A stretch of 64,000 nt of DNA from Prado023 sp963818445 (GCA_963818445.1 CAWFSG010000012.1:124001-188000), one strand, 5' to 3'; counted from the stretch's first letter, positions 36,152 to 45,507 are shown. The notes: generated by a model from the sequence alone, not told the origin. Translations and numbers: made by a program.

Positions 36152-37753
36152 TCATCGGGCGGCCCTGCGCACCGCCCGGACCGGGTCCAGGTGCGGGGTG
36201 TCGAGCAGGGATGGGTCGAACCCGGCGGCAACGAGGTCGGCCAGGCAGTGCGGGTTGTGGGCGGGGATCGCGTGACCGTCGGGCCCGGGCGTGAACACCG
36301 TCGTGACGACCGGGCGCCCCGCCTCGCCGACGCCGTCCACCTCGAGCACCTCGGAGACGAACCGGTGTCGCGCTCCGCCCCGCTCGGCGTCATGGCGCAG
36401 CGACAGGTGGACGATGAAGTCGATGCCGTCGGCTGCCGCGCGGTAGGCGAACGAGTCGGTCATCCCGCCGCCCTGCTCGAGGCACAGGTTCACGATCCGG
36501 TCCAGGGCCTTGCCCGCCGTCCGGGCATGCAGGGTGCACATGGAGCCGTCACCAACGCTCATGGCGTTGAGCATCGGGACGACTTCGGGCCCGCGGACCT
36601 CGCCGACGATCACGCGGCGCACGTTCATCCGCAGCGCGTCCACGACGAGGTCCGAGAGGGTCACCTCGCCGGATGCCCGCCCGGATGCGTCACGCTCCGA
36701 GGACCCGATCCGGGCCTCCATGGCCACCACCCGCGGGTGCCGATCAGTCAGCTCGTGCAGGTGCAGCTCGTACTCCCGCTCGATGGTGGCGAAGCGCTCC
36801 ATCGGCGAGAACTCCGCGGCCAGCGCGCGCAGCATCGTTGTCTTGCCCGCGTTCTGCGCTCCTGTGACGATGACGTTCTTGCCCGCCCGGATCGCCGCCC
36901 CGAGGAACTCGGCGACGGCACGGGACATCGAGCCCCACTGCACCATCTGGCCCAGGGAGACGTCGCGGACGCGATGCCGGCGGATCACGACGACCGGACG
37001 CGGAGTGACCCAGGCCATCGCGGTCAGGCGGGATCCGTCATCGAGGCGCAGGTGCAGGCTGGGGCTGGCCGTCGAGAACGAGCGCTCGGCCTGACCGGTC
37101 CGGGTCACGAGCGCCTGGATCAACTCGACGAGCTCGGTGTCGGAGCCGGCCACCGGCTCACCGCGCACCTCACGGCCGTCGGCGTGGGCGATCCAGACGT
37201 TGTCGTAGCCCGTCACCTCGATGTTCTCGATCGAGGGGTCGTCGATCAAAGGTTGGAGCCGGCCCATCCCGAAGATCGCGTCCATGACGCTGTCGGCGAT
37301 CGCGAACTCCTCGTCGACCGTCCACGGGCGCTGGCCAGCGTGGACCCGATCCCGCGACCGGGCGACCAGGACCTCGGTCAGCAGGGTGCGGGCGAGCTCG
37401 CGACGGGCGCGGGGGTCGGCGACCGGAGCCTCGCGCAGCCGGATGGCCAGGGCATCGGAGACCTCGCGACGGACCTCTGCGACCAGGGTGTGGTCGACGA
37501 CCACCGGCGCCATGGAGCCAGGAGGGGGAGCAGCGTCTGTCACGCCGGCAGGTCGGCCGGCGTCGTGGGTCGAGCCGGCGTCGTCGGTCGGGCCAGAGTC
37601 GTAGGTGGCGCCGTTGTCGTGGGTCGGGCCTTGGCCGTCAGCCCCACGACCCGCTGGGCCAACGCCCACGTCGGCGCCGTCACCAGCGGACGAGGCGAGA
37701 AGCCGGACCCGGTCGGCCAGCCCCGCGACGGGCAGCACCTGCGTGGGCCCCAT
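36152..37753 (-). CDS. tadA: TadA/CpaF-type pilus assembly ATPase
   Basis: A 533-residue GspE-superfamily ATPase. Walker A is GAQNAGKTT (residues 298-306), followed by the Asp/Glu box (FATIEREYELHL), Walker B-like RRVIVGEVRGPEV and the His box SMCTLHA. It powers pilin polymerisation at the inner membrane. Residues 42-66 are an unusual run of hexapeptide repeats (GPTHDN, GATYDS, GPTDDA, GSTHDA) in an otherwise disordered N-terminal region, absent from most CpaF. The start overlaps the upstream ParA-like gene's stop by one base (TGATG). Confidence 0.92.
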   Translation of the reverse strand: MGPTQVLPVAGLADRVRLLASSAGDGADVGVGPAGRGADGQGPTHDNGATYDSGPTDDAGSTHDAGRPAGVTDAAPPPGSMAPVVVDHTLVAEVRREVSDALAIRLREAPVADPRARRELARTLLTEVLVARSRDRVHAGQRPWTVDEEFAIADSVMDAIFGMGRLQPLIDDPSIENIEVTGYDNVWIAHADGREVRGEPVAGSDTELVELIQALVTRTGQAERSFSTASPSLHLRLDDGSRLTAMAWVTPRPVVVIRRHRVRDVSLGQMVQWGSMSRAVAEFLGAAIRAGKNVIVTGAQNAGKTTMLRALAAEFSPMERFATIEREYELHLHELTDRHPRVVAMEARIGSSERDASGRASGEVTLSDLVVDALRMNVRRVIVGEVRGPEVVPMLNAMSVGDGSMCTLHARTAGKALDRIVNLCLEQGGGMTDSFAYRAAADGIDFIVHLSLRHDAERGGARHRFVSEVLEVDGVGEAGRPVVTTVFTPGPDGHAIPAHNPHCLADLVAAGFDPSLLDTPHLDPVRAVRRAAR

Positions 37754-38571
37754 CAGCCGTTCACCTCGACTGGAGACGCCGAGGCCGCGGCCTCACCCGC
37801 AAGGGGGGCCGGGAGGTGCCGGTCCGCCCGCGCGATCGCCAGTGCGCCCAGATCTGCCGCGATCCGACGCAGGCTCCGGGCGTACTCGCCGCGCTCGAAC
37901 CCGCGCCCCGGGTCCGCACCCTCGGAGTGCACCCGGGCGCTGGCCGGGTCGAACGCAATGGATCCCAGCAGGGGGATGCCCACCGCCTCACCGACCTCCG
38001 CAAGGCCATAGGGCGACTCGGCATTCACCACCAGCAGGTGCAGCGGCACTCCGGCCAGGGGCCAGTCGGCGGCGAATCGATGGGCGGCGATGACAGCAGC
38101 CAGGGTCGGTCTGACCAGCAGGACGGCCAGATCGCTGTCGGCCAACCATGCGGCACCCAGTCCAGCGCGATCCACCCGACCGGCATCCACGAGAACGTCG
38201 GCACCTGCGTGGTGCAGATCCGCGCGGAGCCCCTCCACGACGTCCCATGCAAGGGGAAGCGCAGCAGCCCGTGCCTGATCGGGGACACCGGGCAGCACCT
38301 GCGCGGAGCCATCGGCACTCAGGTGTACGCAGGCCGAGGCCAGGGCCTCCGGCGCATCGACTCCACGGGCGGTTGCGAGGGGAAGGATCCCAGCGTTGGT
38401 CGGGACCGCTCCGCGCAGGACGCCGGCGGCGATGTCCCCGCCGATCGGGTCGGCGTCGACAGCGAGGGCGCGCCTGCCCAGGTGCGCGGCTGACCACGCC
38501 ATCGTGAGCCCCACGGTCGCGGTGGTCACGCCGGGCGAACCCTTGGCGCTGAGCAGGCTGATCGTCGCCAC
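37753..38571 (-). CDS. TadZ/CpaE-like MinD-ParA family protein with degenerate P-loop
   Basis: A 272-residue MinD/ParA-fold protein. The P-loop reads SAKGSPGVTT, where the second Lys of the usual KGGxGKT is replaced by Val, as seen in some TadZ proteins, so nucleotide hydrolysis may be weak or lost. DADPIGGD matches the ParA switch I. TadZ positions the pilus machine at the pole in other bacteria. The GTG at 38571 lies one base after the upstream stop; an ATG overlapping that stop is out of frame. Confidence 0.82.
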   Translation of the reverse strand: MATISLLSAKGSPGVTTATVGLTMAWSAAHLGRRALAVDADPIGGDIAAGVLRGAVPTNAGILPLATARGVDAPEALASACVHLSADGSAQVLPGVPDQARAAALPLAWDVVEGLRADLHHAGADVLVDAGRVDRAGLGAAWLADSDLAVLLVRPTLAAVIAAHRFAADWPLAGVPLHLLVVNAESPYGLAEVGEAVGIPLLGSIAFDPASARVHSEGADPGRGFERGEYARSLRRIAADLGALAIARADRHLPAPLAGEAAASASPVEVNG

Positions 38572-38572
38572 A

Positions 38573-39265
38573 TCAGCTCCCGTTCGGCTCGACGACCAGG
38601 GCGACATGACCGTTGGCGGCGGCCACGGCCAACCTGGGCCCTTGCGCGGCGGTTGTCGTCACGTCGACGACCGTGACACCGTTGATGTCCACGGGCCCCA
38701 CACGCACCACCGTGGCCGCAGTCGGCACGGCAGGCGGGGATCCCGCCTCGGGGCTGGCGCCCTCGGAGTCGATCGCCAGGATCCGGTCACCAGCCCGCAG
38801 CCCACCGGCTGGCATCCGCTCCGCGGGGATGGCGATCGGGACCAGGACCCGGCCCGGTCCCGGCTCCCCCACCGGCTCAACCATTCCCCTGGTCAGCAGC
38901 ATGCCCGGGGCCAGGCGCGTGGTGGCCACCTGGCCCACCACGGAGTCCCGGTCAGCTCCGGCGAGGACCTCGATGCCCGGATCCACGGAGACCCGGGCGA
39001 TCGTGATGTCCTCAGCAGTCACGGCCTCGCCGTAGGCCACGTCCGCGCGAACGGCCAGGACTTCCTGGCGCTGGCCCGCGGCGCCCACCAGCCACACGAC
39101 CGTGAGCGACCCCAGAGCTGCCAGCAGCGCCCCGAGGCCCAGCAGCCATGGGCGCCGCCTGCCCCGGACCGGGGCGAGGCCGGTCACTCGCTGCTGGGCC
39201 GCGCGGCCTGCAGTGGGGTCGGTTCCGACACGTGCGGAACCGACAGCAGAGGGCGTTGTGGTCAT
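38573..39265 (-). CDS. CpaB/RcpC-like SAF domain protein
   Basis: A 230-residue protein with a cytoplasmic tail, one helix (PWLLGLGALLAALGSLTVVWLVG), and a SAF domain (VLAVRADVAYGEAVTAEDIT, TRLAPGMLLTRGMVEP, AGGLRAGDRILAI). CpaB/RcpC proteins act at the periplasmic or cell-wall side of tad machines. The start at 39265 overlaps the stop of a short upstream open frame (ATGA). Confidence 0.82.
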   Translation of the reverse strand: MTTTPSAVGSARVGTDPTAGRAAQQRVTGLAPVRGRRRPWLLGLGALLAALGSLTVVWLVGAAGQRQEVLAVRADVAYGEAVTAEDITIARVSVDPGIEVLAGADRDSVVGQVATTRLAPGMLLTRGMVEPVGEPGPGRVLVPIAIPAERMPAGGLRAGDRILAIDSEGASPEAGSPPAVPTAATVVRVGPVDINGVTVVDVTTTAAQGPRLAVAAANGHVALVVEPNGS

Positions 39266-39357
39266 CCTTGTTCCCCTCGGATCAGAACCCGGAGTTGCGG
39301 GCGGGCGGGGCGCTGCCGGCAGGTGCCAGGGACGCGGCACAGCGTGAACGAGCGCAT
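39262..39357 (-). CDS. Possible 31-residue leader peptide coupled to the tad operon
   Basis: ATG at 39357 is preceded by a strong GGAGGTGCC ribosome site. It encodes MRSFTLCRVPGTCRQRPARP and eleven more residues, rich in Arg, and its TGA overlaps the CpaB ATG. There is no similarity to any family. The good ribosome site and exact ATGA overlap argue for translation, perhaps to couple or attenuate the operon; a chance open frame is the alternative. Confidence 0.4.
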   Translation of the reverse strand: MRSFTLCRVPGTCRQRPARPQLRVLIRGEQG

Positions 39358-39526
39358 GGCACCTCCCCCTGCGGCCTTCCGGCATAACCGGCATACCGTC
39401 CGACACGCCGCATCTGGCTCATGTCGCCCAAAATCGTCCTGCGTATGGTAGGCAACGACTTCTGTTGCTCCAAATCGATTCCCGACCGCGTGGGCGATCC
39501 GGCGCCGGCCGCCTCCGGAGGCGCAC

Positions 39527-40280
39527 TCATGCGACCCCCTCCAGGTGGGAGTCCCAGCCGGCCAGCCATGCGCTCGGACCTGCAGACCATCGCGAGGTGG
39601 TCGACTGCACGGCGCCCAGCACGGCCGGGTCCCTGATGACCTGCGCGCCGTGGCGGACAACGAGCTCGAGGATGCCAGGCCAGCCATCTCCCCCGAGGAG
39701 CAGCAACGCAAGGCGCCGCGCCTGCCACTCGGGGACCCCGAGCCGGAGCGACACCCATCGCCACCGCGTGGTCGGCGAGCCGGACCTGGCGGGAGCGGCG
39801 TGGTCGGCCATGATCGCGATCGCGTCCGCGGCATCCGCCCGATCCCAGCCCGCATCGACGAGCCCCTCGAGCACCGCCGCGATCACCGGACCGTGACCCT
39901 GGGTCGGCGCCACCCGGGTATCGGGACGCGGGGGTGCCACCCGCCGCCGCGATGAGGAGTCGTCGAGCGACAGGGAACGGCCGACGGCGGCGGGCGAAGC
40001 CGGCCTCAGCGGCCACCGCACGGCGAACGGCCACCCACACCATCCCTCCGGGGTTCTCCGCGGTCCGGGCGCTTGGCCGTCGCAGAGCGTCCCACGCGGC
40101 TTCCCAGCCCGAGGCCTCCGCCTGGTCCGCCGCAGGCCCGCGAAGCCCCGACCGGCGCACGACGGGCACCACCACCGCCCGGCGGATGTGGTCGAGCAAC
40201 TGCCGGCCGGCAGCGCTGTCCCAGCCGTCGAGATCGACGGCGTGCAGCGCATCACGAACGAACTCGGCACTCAGGTCCAT
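39527..40280 (-). CDS. Conserved hypothetical protein upstream of the tad operon (one apparent +1 frameshift)
   Basis: About 250 residues after removing one surplus base near 39976. It begins MDLSAEFVRDALHAVDLDGW and contains EAAWDALRRPSARTAENPGG then MVWVAVRRAV, which recalls the helical core of sigma-factor-like proteins (L..A.NP..Y...AVRR) but too weakly to call. The C-terminal part (VLGAVQSTTSRWSAGPSAWL) is Trp-rich. AGGAG nine bases before ATG 40280 supports the start. It points into the tad operon and may regulate it. The 169 bases from 39358 to 39526 hold no further gene. Confidence 0.6.
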
Positions 40281-40703
40281 GTCGGCATCTCCTCTCGGGG
40301 CCCGGCCGGGACGGTCCCGCGGCCAGTGCCCCGAACCATGCCCAAGGCGCGTTGCCGTATCCGTTGCCACGCCACCGGATCGGGCGTCCTGCGATGGGCT
40401 TGCGGCTACGGTGCATGACCGATGAGTACCTCCTGACCTGCGATGACGCCGTACCGGGATACCGGCAACGACTCACGGGACACGAGCGGCATCCGGGCGG
40501 CCTCGACCTCCGAACACGGCGCTGACCCCCGGCTCCGCGCCCCGCACCGGCGTCCGGCAACTCGGCTCGGAGAGGCCCCGGTTGCCCGGCAACACCTGGT
40601 TGGCCGGGATCACCCGCGGCACTGCCGATGGCCACCCTGCCCGCGCACTGATGCAGATGACGGCCACGCATCGGAGCGGGCCGACCGACCCTGAGGATCC
40701 CCT
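40281..40703. other. 423-base divergent intergenic region, nothing recognised
   Basis: It separates the minus-strand tad-side gene (start 40280) from the plus-strand operon (start 40704), so it holds both promoters. Several GC-rich inverted segments occur (for example around 40450-40475 and 40560-40620), but I see no known riboswitch, tRNA or convincing open frame. The length leaves room for a structured 5' leader. Confidence 0.5.
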
Positions 40704-41129
40704 ATGTCACCGAGCACCACAGCCCCTGATCAGGGACTCATCGCGACCCTTCCCGCCACCCTTGCCGGTCTCTGGACAGCCATCACGATGACCCACCACG
40801 TCGTCGGACAGTTCGCCGATGACTGCGATCCGGGAGCCCCCGGCGGCCTTGACGCGGTCGCGGAGGCCTGCGCGAAGGCAGCGGAGAGCCTGACCATCTC
40901 CCGATCGGAGGCGCTCGTCCCGACCACCGACCTACCAGGGCCGCGAGTCGTCGACCCCGTTGAGGCGTTGCCCCTCGTCAGCGGACTCACCAGCGGGTGC
41001 ATCGACCTGGCCATCGACCTGCTGGGCAACGAGGCCGAGCCGCTGACGCCCGTCGAGGTCCTGGCGGTCACCCGTGCGGTCACCACGCTCTGCGCCGCCC
41101 GCAGCCTCGCCCAGGGAGGTGCCGAATGA
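40704..41129 (+). CDS. Hypothetical protein, first gene of a two-gene operon
   Basis: A 141-residue, mostly helical, acidic protein with no signal peptide or membrane segment. It has repeated patterns of Ala/Leu with scattered Thr (ATLPATLAGLWTAITMTHHV; ACAKAAESLTISRSEAL; TPVEVLAVTRAVTTLCAARS). I do not recognise a family. Its TGA overlaps the ATG of the next gene (ATGA at 41126-41129), so the two proteins are likely made together and may form a complex. Confidence 0.65.
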   Translation: MSPSTTAPDQGLIATLPATLAGLWTAITMTHHVVGQFADDCDPGAPGGLDAVAEACAKAAESLTISRSEALVPTTDLPGPRVVDPVEALPLVSGLTSGCIDLAIDLLGNEAEPLTPVEVLAVTRAVTTLCAARSLAQGGAE

Positions 41130-42427
41130 GCAGCGCGGTCGCCCTGGCCCCCACCAGGCGCTCCACGACGACCTACGCCCAGCTGACCGAGCGGGCTGCC
41201 CGGTGCATCGCCCAGGCCCAGCTCAGCATCTCGATGGACGCGACCGAGGGGCCTCGACCCCACGAGCGGGACACCTCCGCCCACCATGACCTGGCCGCCG
41301 CCCTGGTCCACCTCGGCGGGATCCTGACCCGACCGCTGTCGCCTGCGTCGACTCCTGCGGGCCGACGCCGGGGAGGGCCCGACGCCCGCCTGATTCGCTC
41401 ATTGGAGGCTGTCGGGCGGGCCCGCGACTGGAGCGAGCCACGTCCCACCGACGGGCCGGCCGCGTCCCTGGCCGAGGCCGCCCGCCTGATCCGGGCGGCG
41501 GCCGACCTGTGGGCCACCCACCACTGCGCCGAGGGTCGCCCACGCAGCCCCGAGGCATCCCGGATGCGCCACCCCTCGACGCTCGGCGCAGCCTCCCGGG
41601 AGTGGCGGACCCTGGTCAGCCTCACCGCGGCGGCCGCAGAGGCGATGGCCGCGCGGGGTTCATCCGCGACGCTCGCCGAATCCGACGTGGCGGATCTGCG
41701 CAGGTTCCCCCGTCCACAGCCCGAGGTCCGCGCAACCGCGTCGACAGGGGGCTTGCTGGACCTCACGGTCGCCCGCCCCGGTGTCCGGCGCGGACAGCCA
41801 CCCCTCGAGGAGCTCTCCGACCGCGTCGGCCGACTGCGCAACCTGGCGTGGACTCTGGCGGAGGTCGGCAGCGCCCCGGCCACAGTGCTCGGGAACCTCG
41901 CCGCGATCGGAATCGCCCTGCACGGGGCTGCCGAGAACGCGCACCGCTCGCTGGCCGAACGCGCCACGAGCGACGAGACCCGTGGCCGCCACCTCGACGC
42001 CGCGACCCGCGCCGCGGAGGCCGGGGCGAGCTGGCGGGAGGTCGCCGCTCGGGTCCGGGCGCTGCGGACTCCCCATCCCAGGGCCCACCCGATCCAGATC
42101 GAGCGACTGGACATCGACCGCCTGCTGAGCCGGGCCGTGCCCAGCGGCGTGCCCCTGTCGCGCCCGGAGGTGGGCTGGTCCTTGAGCCGGCTCGCGGATG
42201 ATTTCTCCGAGGTGGCGGCACACAACGCCGCGGCCCTGCGTGCGGCTCAGGACCGCGGCGACCTGCTCCTGGTCGGTCGCGCGATCCCGACCGAGGCACT
42301 GCCCAGACGCCCGGACCTGCTGGCGGCGCGACTCACGGATCAGGTCATCCCGGCGCCGACCGCCGTGATCGGCCGGCTCGAGGCCTGCTATCGAGCCATC
42401 GCCCGGGAGTCGCGCGACCGGCCCTGA
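41126..42427 (+). CDS. Hypothetical helical protein, second gene of the operon
   Basis: A 433-residue, Ala/Arg-rich, nearly all-helical protein with no signal peptide, membrane segment or cysteine pattern. Stretches such as AASLAEAARLIRAAADLWAT, ELSDRVGRLRNLAWTLAEVG and GRHLDAATRAAEAGASWREV suggest helical-bundle or coiled-coil structure. The ribosome site (GGGAGGT, 41114-41120) and ATGA overlap support the start. No family recognised. The shared TTTYAQLTERAARC-like helices in both proteins may pair them, but that is speculation. Confidence 0.68.
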   Translation: MSSAVALAPTRRSTTTYAQLTERAARCIAQAQLSISMDATEGPRPHERDTSAHHDLAAALVHLGGILTRPLSPASTPAGRRRGGPDARLIRSLEAVGRARDWSEPRPTDGPAASLAEAARLIRAAADLWATHHCAEGRPRSPEASRMRHPSTLGAASREWRTLVSLTAAAAEAMAARGSSATLAESDVADLRRFPRPQPEVRATASTGGLLDLTVARPGVRRGQPPLEELSDRVGRLRNLAWTLAEVGSAPATVLGNLAAIGIALHGAAENAHRSLAERATSDETRGRHLDAATRAAEAGASWREVAARVRALRTPHPRAHPIQIERLDIDRLLSRAVPSGVPLSRPEVGWSLSRLADDFSEVAAHNAAALRAAQDRGDLLLVGRAIPTEALPRRPDLLAARLTDQVIPAPTAVIGRLEACYRAIARESRDRP

Positions 42428-42440
42428 GCCTCCCCCGGCG

Positions 42441-43679
42441 TCAGCCGCACGGCTGCCCGCGCAGCGGGACGCCGCCGCCGGAGTAGGCACGCAGCTGCTC
42501 GACGGTCACCGGTGTCCACCCGGTGAAGGTGCCCTGAGCGGGGAGCCATGTCAGGGCAAGGTCGGTCCACCCACCGACCTCACCCTGAGCCTCCAGCTGG
42601 GCACCGGCGTCCGTGATCCGTCCGCGGACGCTGAACCACTCGCTGTAGAACTCCCCGCCGGTTCCGGCGACGTCACCGTTGCTCACGTGGAGGACGAGGA
42701 AGGACCCCACGGTCGGATCCGTGCCGCTGAGCCGGGACACCAGGTACAGGCAGGTCCCCGGAGTCGCCGCGAGGCACGCGGGCAGCGAGTCGCGCCGCCC
42801 GGTCGGGAACTGCGTCTGTCCGGCCGGGTGGTAGATCTTGATCCAGTCCACGTTCCGCAGGCGCCGCAACGTGGGCATGATCGAGTCGGCGATGGTGAAG
42901 CTGCTGGCCTCACGCGCGCAGCCACCGGTCAGCCGCAGGCGGGCCACACCACCGGAGACCCTCACCGAGGCGAAGCCCGTGGCCCCCGAGGTGACCAGCC
43001 TCAGCCCGGACGCCTGCTCGTCGATCGTGGGACCGGCGAAGATCCGATCCAGCAGGCCCGTGGCGGGGTAGGCGTCCGGGATCGACCGACGCACCGTGAC
43101 CCGAGCGGACGTGCCGGCCGGCGCGTCCTTGTCCATGAAGGTGACGCGTCGGGTGGTCCGGGGGAACCCGGTCGAGACGTCGATCGCGATGCGTCCCGGG
43201 TTGGTGAAGCGGTGCACGTGGAAGGGCATCTTCTTGGCCAGCCCGATGCCCATCGTGACGACCGCCTCGAAGTCACCGGCGCCCCGCAGCGACATCACGT
43301 TCGGCAGGGCGAACGCCTGGTCCAGTGCGACCGTCGGCTCGCCGTCCTCGGTGTGCGCCTGGGCGCCCTGGACCTGGAGCCGGATCACCGCCCGGCCGGG
43401 CACGAGGACCTGCTCGCCCGAGAAGTCGCCGATCAGCTTCGGGATGAGGGCCACCGTGGCCCGAGGCGCGCTTCGGGTGTCGAACTCGACGACGAACCGG
43501 TCGAAGCCGGGGTGGTGTGCGGCCCGGACCGCCACGATCGTCGCAACAGTTGGGGTCGCCGCGGGCGCCCCCACGATCGCGACCGCACCGGTCGGCCCAC
43601 CTGGCACCGCCACCGCCAGGGCAACCGACCCGGCAACCGCCAGGACGCGTCGGACCAAGGATCCACGGGACCACATCAC
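42441..43679 (-). CDS. Secreted AMIN-like domain protein
   Basis: A 412-residue protein with a signal peptide (RRVLAVAGSVALAVAVPGG, followed by an Ala/Thr-rich region). A beta-rich N-terminal domain, AHHPGFDRFVVEFDT...VIRLQVQGAQAH...GIGLAKKMPFHVHRF..GRIAIDV, matches the AMIN-like domain of actinobacterial secreted proteins. The second half has Cys-containing segments (GGCAREASSF, LPACLAATPGTCLYLV) and may be a separate beta domain. AMIN-like domains bind cell-wall components in related proteins; the role here is unproven. It is convergent with the preceding operon, 13 bases apart. Confidence 0.72.
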   Translation of the reverse strand: MMWSRGSLVRRVLAVAGSVALAVAVPGGPTGAVAIVGAPAATPTVATIVAVRAAHHPGFDRFVVEFDTRSAPRATVALIPKLIGDFSGEQVLVPGRAVIRLQVQGAQAHTEDGEPTVALDQAFALPNVMSLRGAGDFEAVVTMGIGLAKKMPFHVHRFTNPGRIAIDVSTGFPRTTRRVTFMDKDAPAGTSARVTVRRSIPDAYPATGLLDRIFAGPTIDEQASGLRLVTSGATGFASVRVSGGVARLRLTGGCAREASSFTIADSIMPTLRRLRNVDWIKIYHPAGQTQFPTGRRDSLPACLAATPGTCLYLVSRLSGTDPTVGSFLVLHVSNGDVAGTGGEFYSEWFSVRGRITDAGAQLEAQGEVGGWTDLALTWLPAQGTFTGWTPVTVEQLRAYSGGGVPLRGQPCG

Positions 43680-43801
43680 AGCCCCCTCAACCCGGGCGCC
43701 GAGCCCGCCGGCGGGCTCGTTGATGACCCCCGGACTCCTCCATCATCGTCTGCCACGGCGGCTGCGGGAAGCCCCATAGGTCCCACGAGGGCCGACTCGG
43801 G

Positions 43802-45202
43802 CTACGCCCCGCCCGAGGCCCCGCCGGACGCCCCGCCCGACGCCCTGCCCGCGGCCTTGTCGAAGCCCCGCCACGCACGGTGGAAGGGGTTGCGGCCCGC
43901 CCTCGACGGGCTTGCCGGCCGGACAGTGACCAGCCAGCGACGGTAGGCGTCGGCTGCCTCGGCGAACGCGAGGCGCGTGCACTCGACGCGATCCTGCACA
44001 CTGCCCGCCACGGCAGCAGCGGCCCACCCGTCGATGCGCTCCTGGACCTCGCGACGACCCGGTTCGATCAGCCCACGCAGCCGGGCGTAATCCAACAGGA
44101 CTGAGCGGTGCAGGTCCTCGTGATCCCACCAGAGCGCGCCTGGCGCATAGGTGCCCCCCGGCGCCGGGCCGCGGTCCGGCAGCCCGGCCGCGTCGACCGC
44201 GTCGAACCAGACCGGCACGCGGAGCGACAGGCAGGGGGCCGCGGTTCCCGTCACCCAGTGAGTTGCCGGGGCGTCCCCGGCCGGCAGTTCGGAGACCCAC
44301 GAGCCGGTCGACTGGGACACGCGCACCGGGCCGTAGCCGGCGTGGGCGCAGACCGTCTGTCCCAGCAGGCCGCCGACGGGGTGGTCCGCGGGACTCCAGC
44401 CCGGCCTGCCATCGGATCGCTCCCCGTGGTCGGCCAGCAGCCCCCAGGCGCCAGCAACGTCCATGCGGCCCTGTGCAGCCGCCAGGGCGTCGCTGGTCCG
44501 GCACTGCCGGGCCCGGGCGTCACTGAACCGTGTGTAGATCCAGTCGCTGTAGTCGGCGGCGAAGTCGAAGGAATCCGGACCGGAGCACCACTTCGCGGCC
44601 ACCGCGCGCTCGACGAGGTCCGGCGAGGACCGGTCGAACTGCCCACCGATCGTGATGGCATTCGAGATCGACCCCGACCCCTCGACGCGACGTGCTGCCC
44701 ACTCCCGCCCGGCGGTCTCCAGGATCCACGCCTCCGAGGGATCGGCCACCAGGAAGCTGTTGTGGTACCGGAGGTCGTGGGTGTGCCCGCAGTTGCCGCC
44801 CTGACCGTGCTCGACGAGGAGGTCCGTCATGACCGTGACCGCCGCCTCCGCGGAGTCGGCGCGCTCAAGGCCCAGGCGCAACAGGTCCATGCCGATCAGG
44901 CCCGGCTGCTTCTCGTAGGGCAGCTTCGTGAAGACGGCCTCATTGCCGATCACGACCCCGTGCTCGTTGGCGCCCATCTCCGCGCCCCAGATCCAGTACG
45001 GCTTGCCCAGCAGGACCGCGTTCGTGCGCTCGACCTGCGGGATGGTGATGTAGGTGCACCGGACCTGATCCCCGGGGCCGTGCTCAGCCCCCGGGACGTG
45101 CACGACCTCGTGGGCCTCATTGGGCTCCCGGTCGCTGTTCTTGGCCAAGATCACCGACCCATTGGCTGTGACCTCCGAGAGGGCCACGAACGTGTCGCAC
45201 AT
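43802..45202 (-). CDS. Secernin-like C69 family dipeptidase
   Basis: A 466-residue N-terminal nucleophile hydrolase. It begins MCDTFVALSEVTANGSVILA with the catalytic Cys at position 2 (exposed after Met removal) and KNSDREPNE, the C69/secernin signature. GVVIGNEAVFTK and the NCGHTHDLRYHNSFLVADP region also match. Family members cleave dipeptides; secernins proper have unclear substrates. The start at 45202 is forced by the position-2 Cys. The C-terminus carries a short GRASGGASGGASGGA tail of in-frame repeats. Confidence 0.85.
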   Translation of the reverse strand: MCDTFVALSEVTANGSVILAKNSDREPNEAHEVVHVPGAEHGPGDQVRCTYITIPQVERTNAVLLGKPYWIWGAEMGANEHGVVIGNEAVFTKLPYEKQPGLIGMDLLRLGLERADSAEAAVTVMTDLLVEHGQGGNCGHTHDLRYHNSFLVADPSEAWILETAGREWAARRVEGSGSISNAITIGGQFDRSSPDLVERAVAAKWCSGPDSFDFAADYSDWIYTRFSDARARQCRTSDALAAAQGRMDVAGAWGLLADHGERSDGRPGWSPADHPVGGLLGQTVCAHAGYGPVRVSQSTGSWVSELPAGDAPATHWVTGTAAPCLSLRVPVWFDAVDAAGLPDRGPAPGGTYAPGALWWDHEDLHRSVLLDYARLRGLIEPGRREVQERIDGWAAAAVAGSVQDRVECTRLAFAEAADAYRRWLVTVRPASPSRAGRNPFHRAWRGFDKAAGRASGGASGGASGGA

Positions 45203-45291
45203 GACCCCATGATGCGCGCGTGGACCGGTCCGAGTCCCGCGGGTGGCCGCGGGACCAAAGCCTCTACCCGTGAGCCGGAGAGCCTCGGAAG

Positions 45292-45507
45292 GCTGGTTCC
45301 GGGACGAGAGTCCTGCACGTGGAGATGGGGATGATCCGCCGTGCACGGGATGCGTGACCCTGACGTCGAGGGAGCAGATCTGCTCCCCCGTCCAGACCCG
45401 GTCGATCCGGGTTCGCGCGCCTCCGCCCGCACCTCTACCGGCCCATCGCCCCACCGGGCGGACACAGACAGTGTCGCGCCCGTCTCTGCCCTGACGAGAG
45501 GTGCACC
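45292..45507 (+). promoter_or_regulatory. Structured 5' leader, copy 1
   Basis: Bases 45292-45359 (68) are identical to 46726-46793. They hold GGAC-GAGA-GTCC (45302-45313), a TGCACG/CGTGCA stem (45314-45319 with 45340-45345), and the palindrome CCGTGCACGG (45339-45348). Next come GGGAGCA-GATC-TGCTCCC (45370-45387) and ACCCGG-TCGAT-CCGGGT (45396-45412). The ribosome site lies in GAGAGGTGCACC just before ATG 45508. GTGCAC recurs in the leader and beside the start, so it could pair and mask the ribosome site. No known riboswitch matches. Confidence 0.6.

Noticed and set aside
40281..40703. Known riboswitch in the long divergent gap
   Set aside because: Compared by eye with c-di-GMP, ydaO, SAM, cobalamin and TPP core motifs; none present.
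40704..42427. Prophage or integrative element at the unknown operon
   Set aside because: No integrase, terminase, structural phage gene, tRNA target or composition shift was seen near it.
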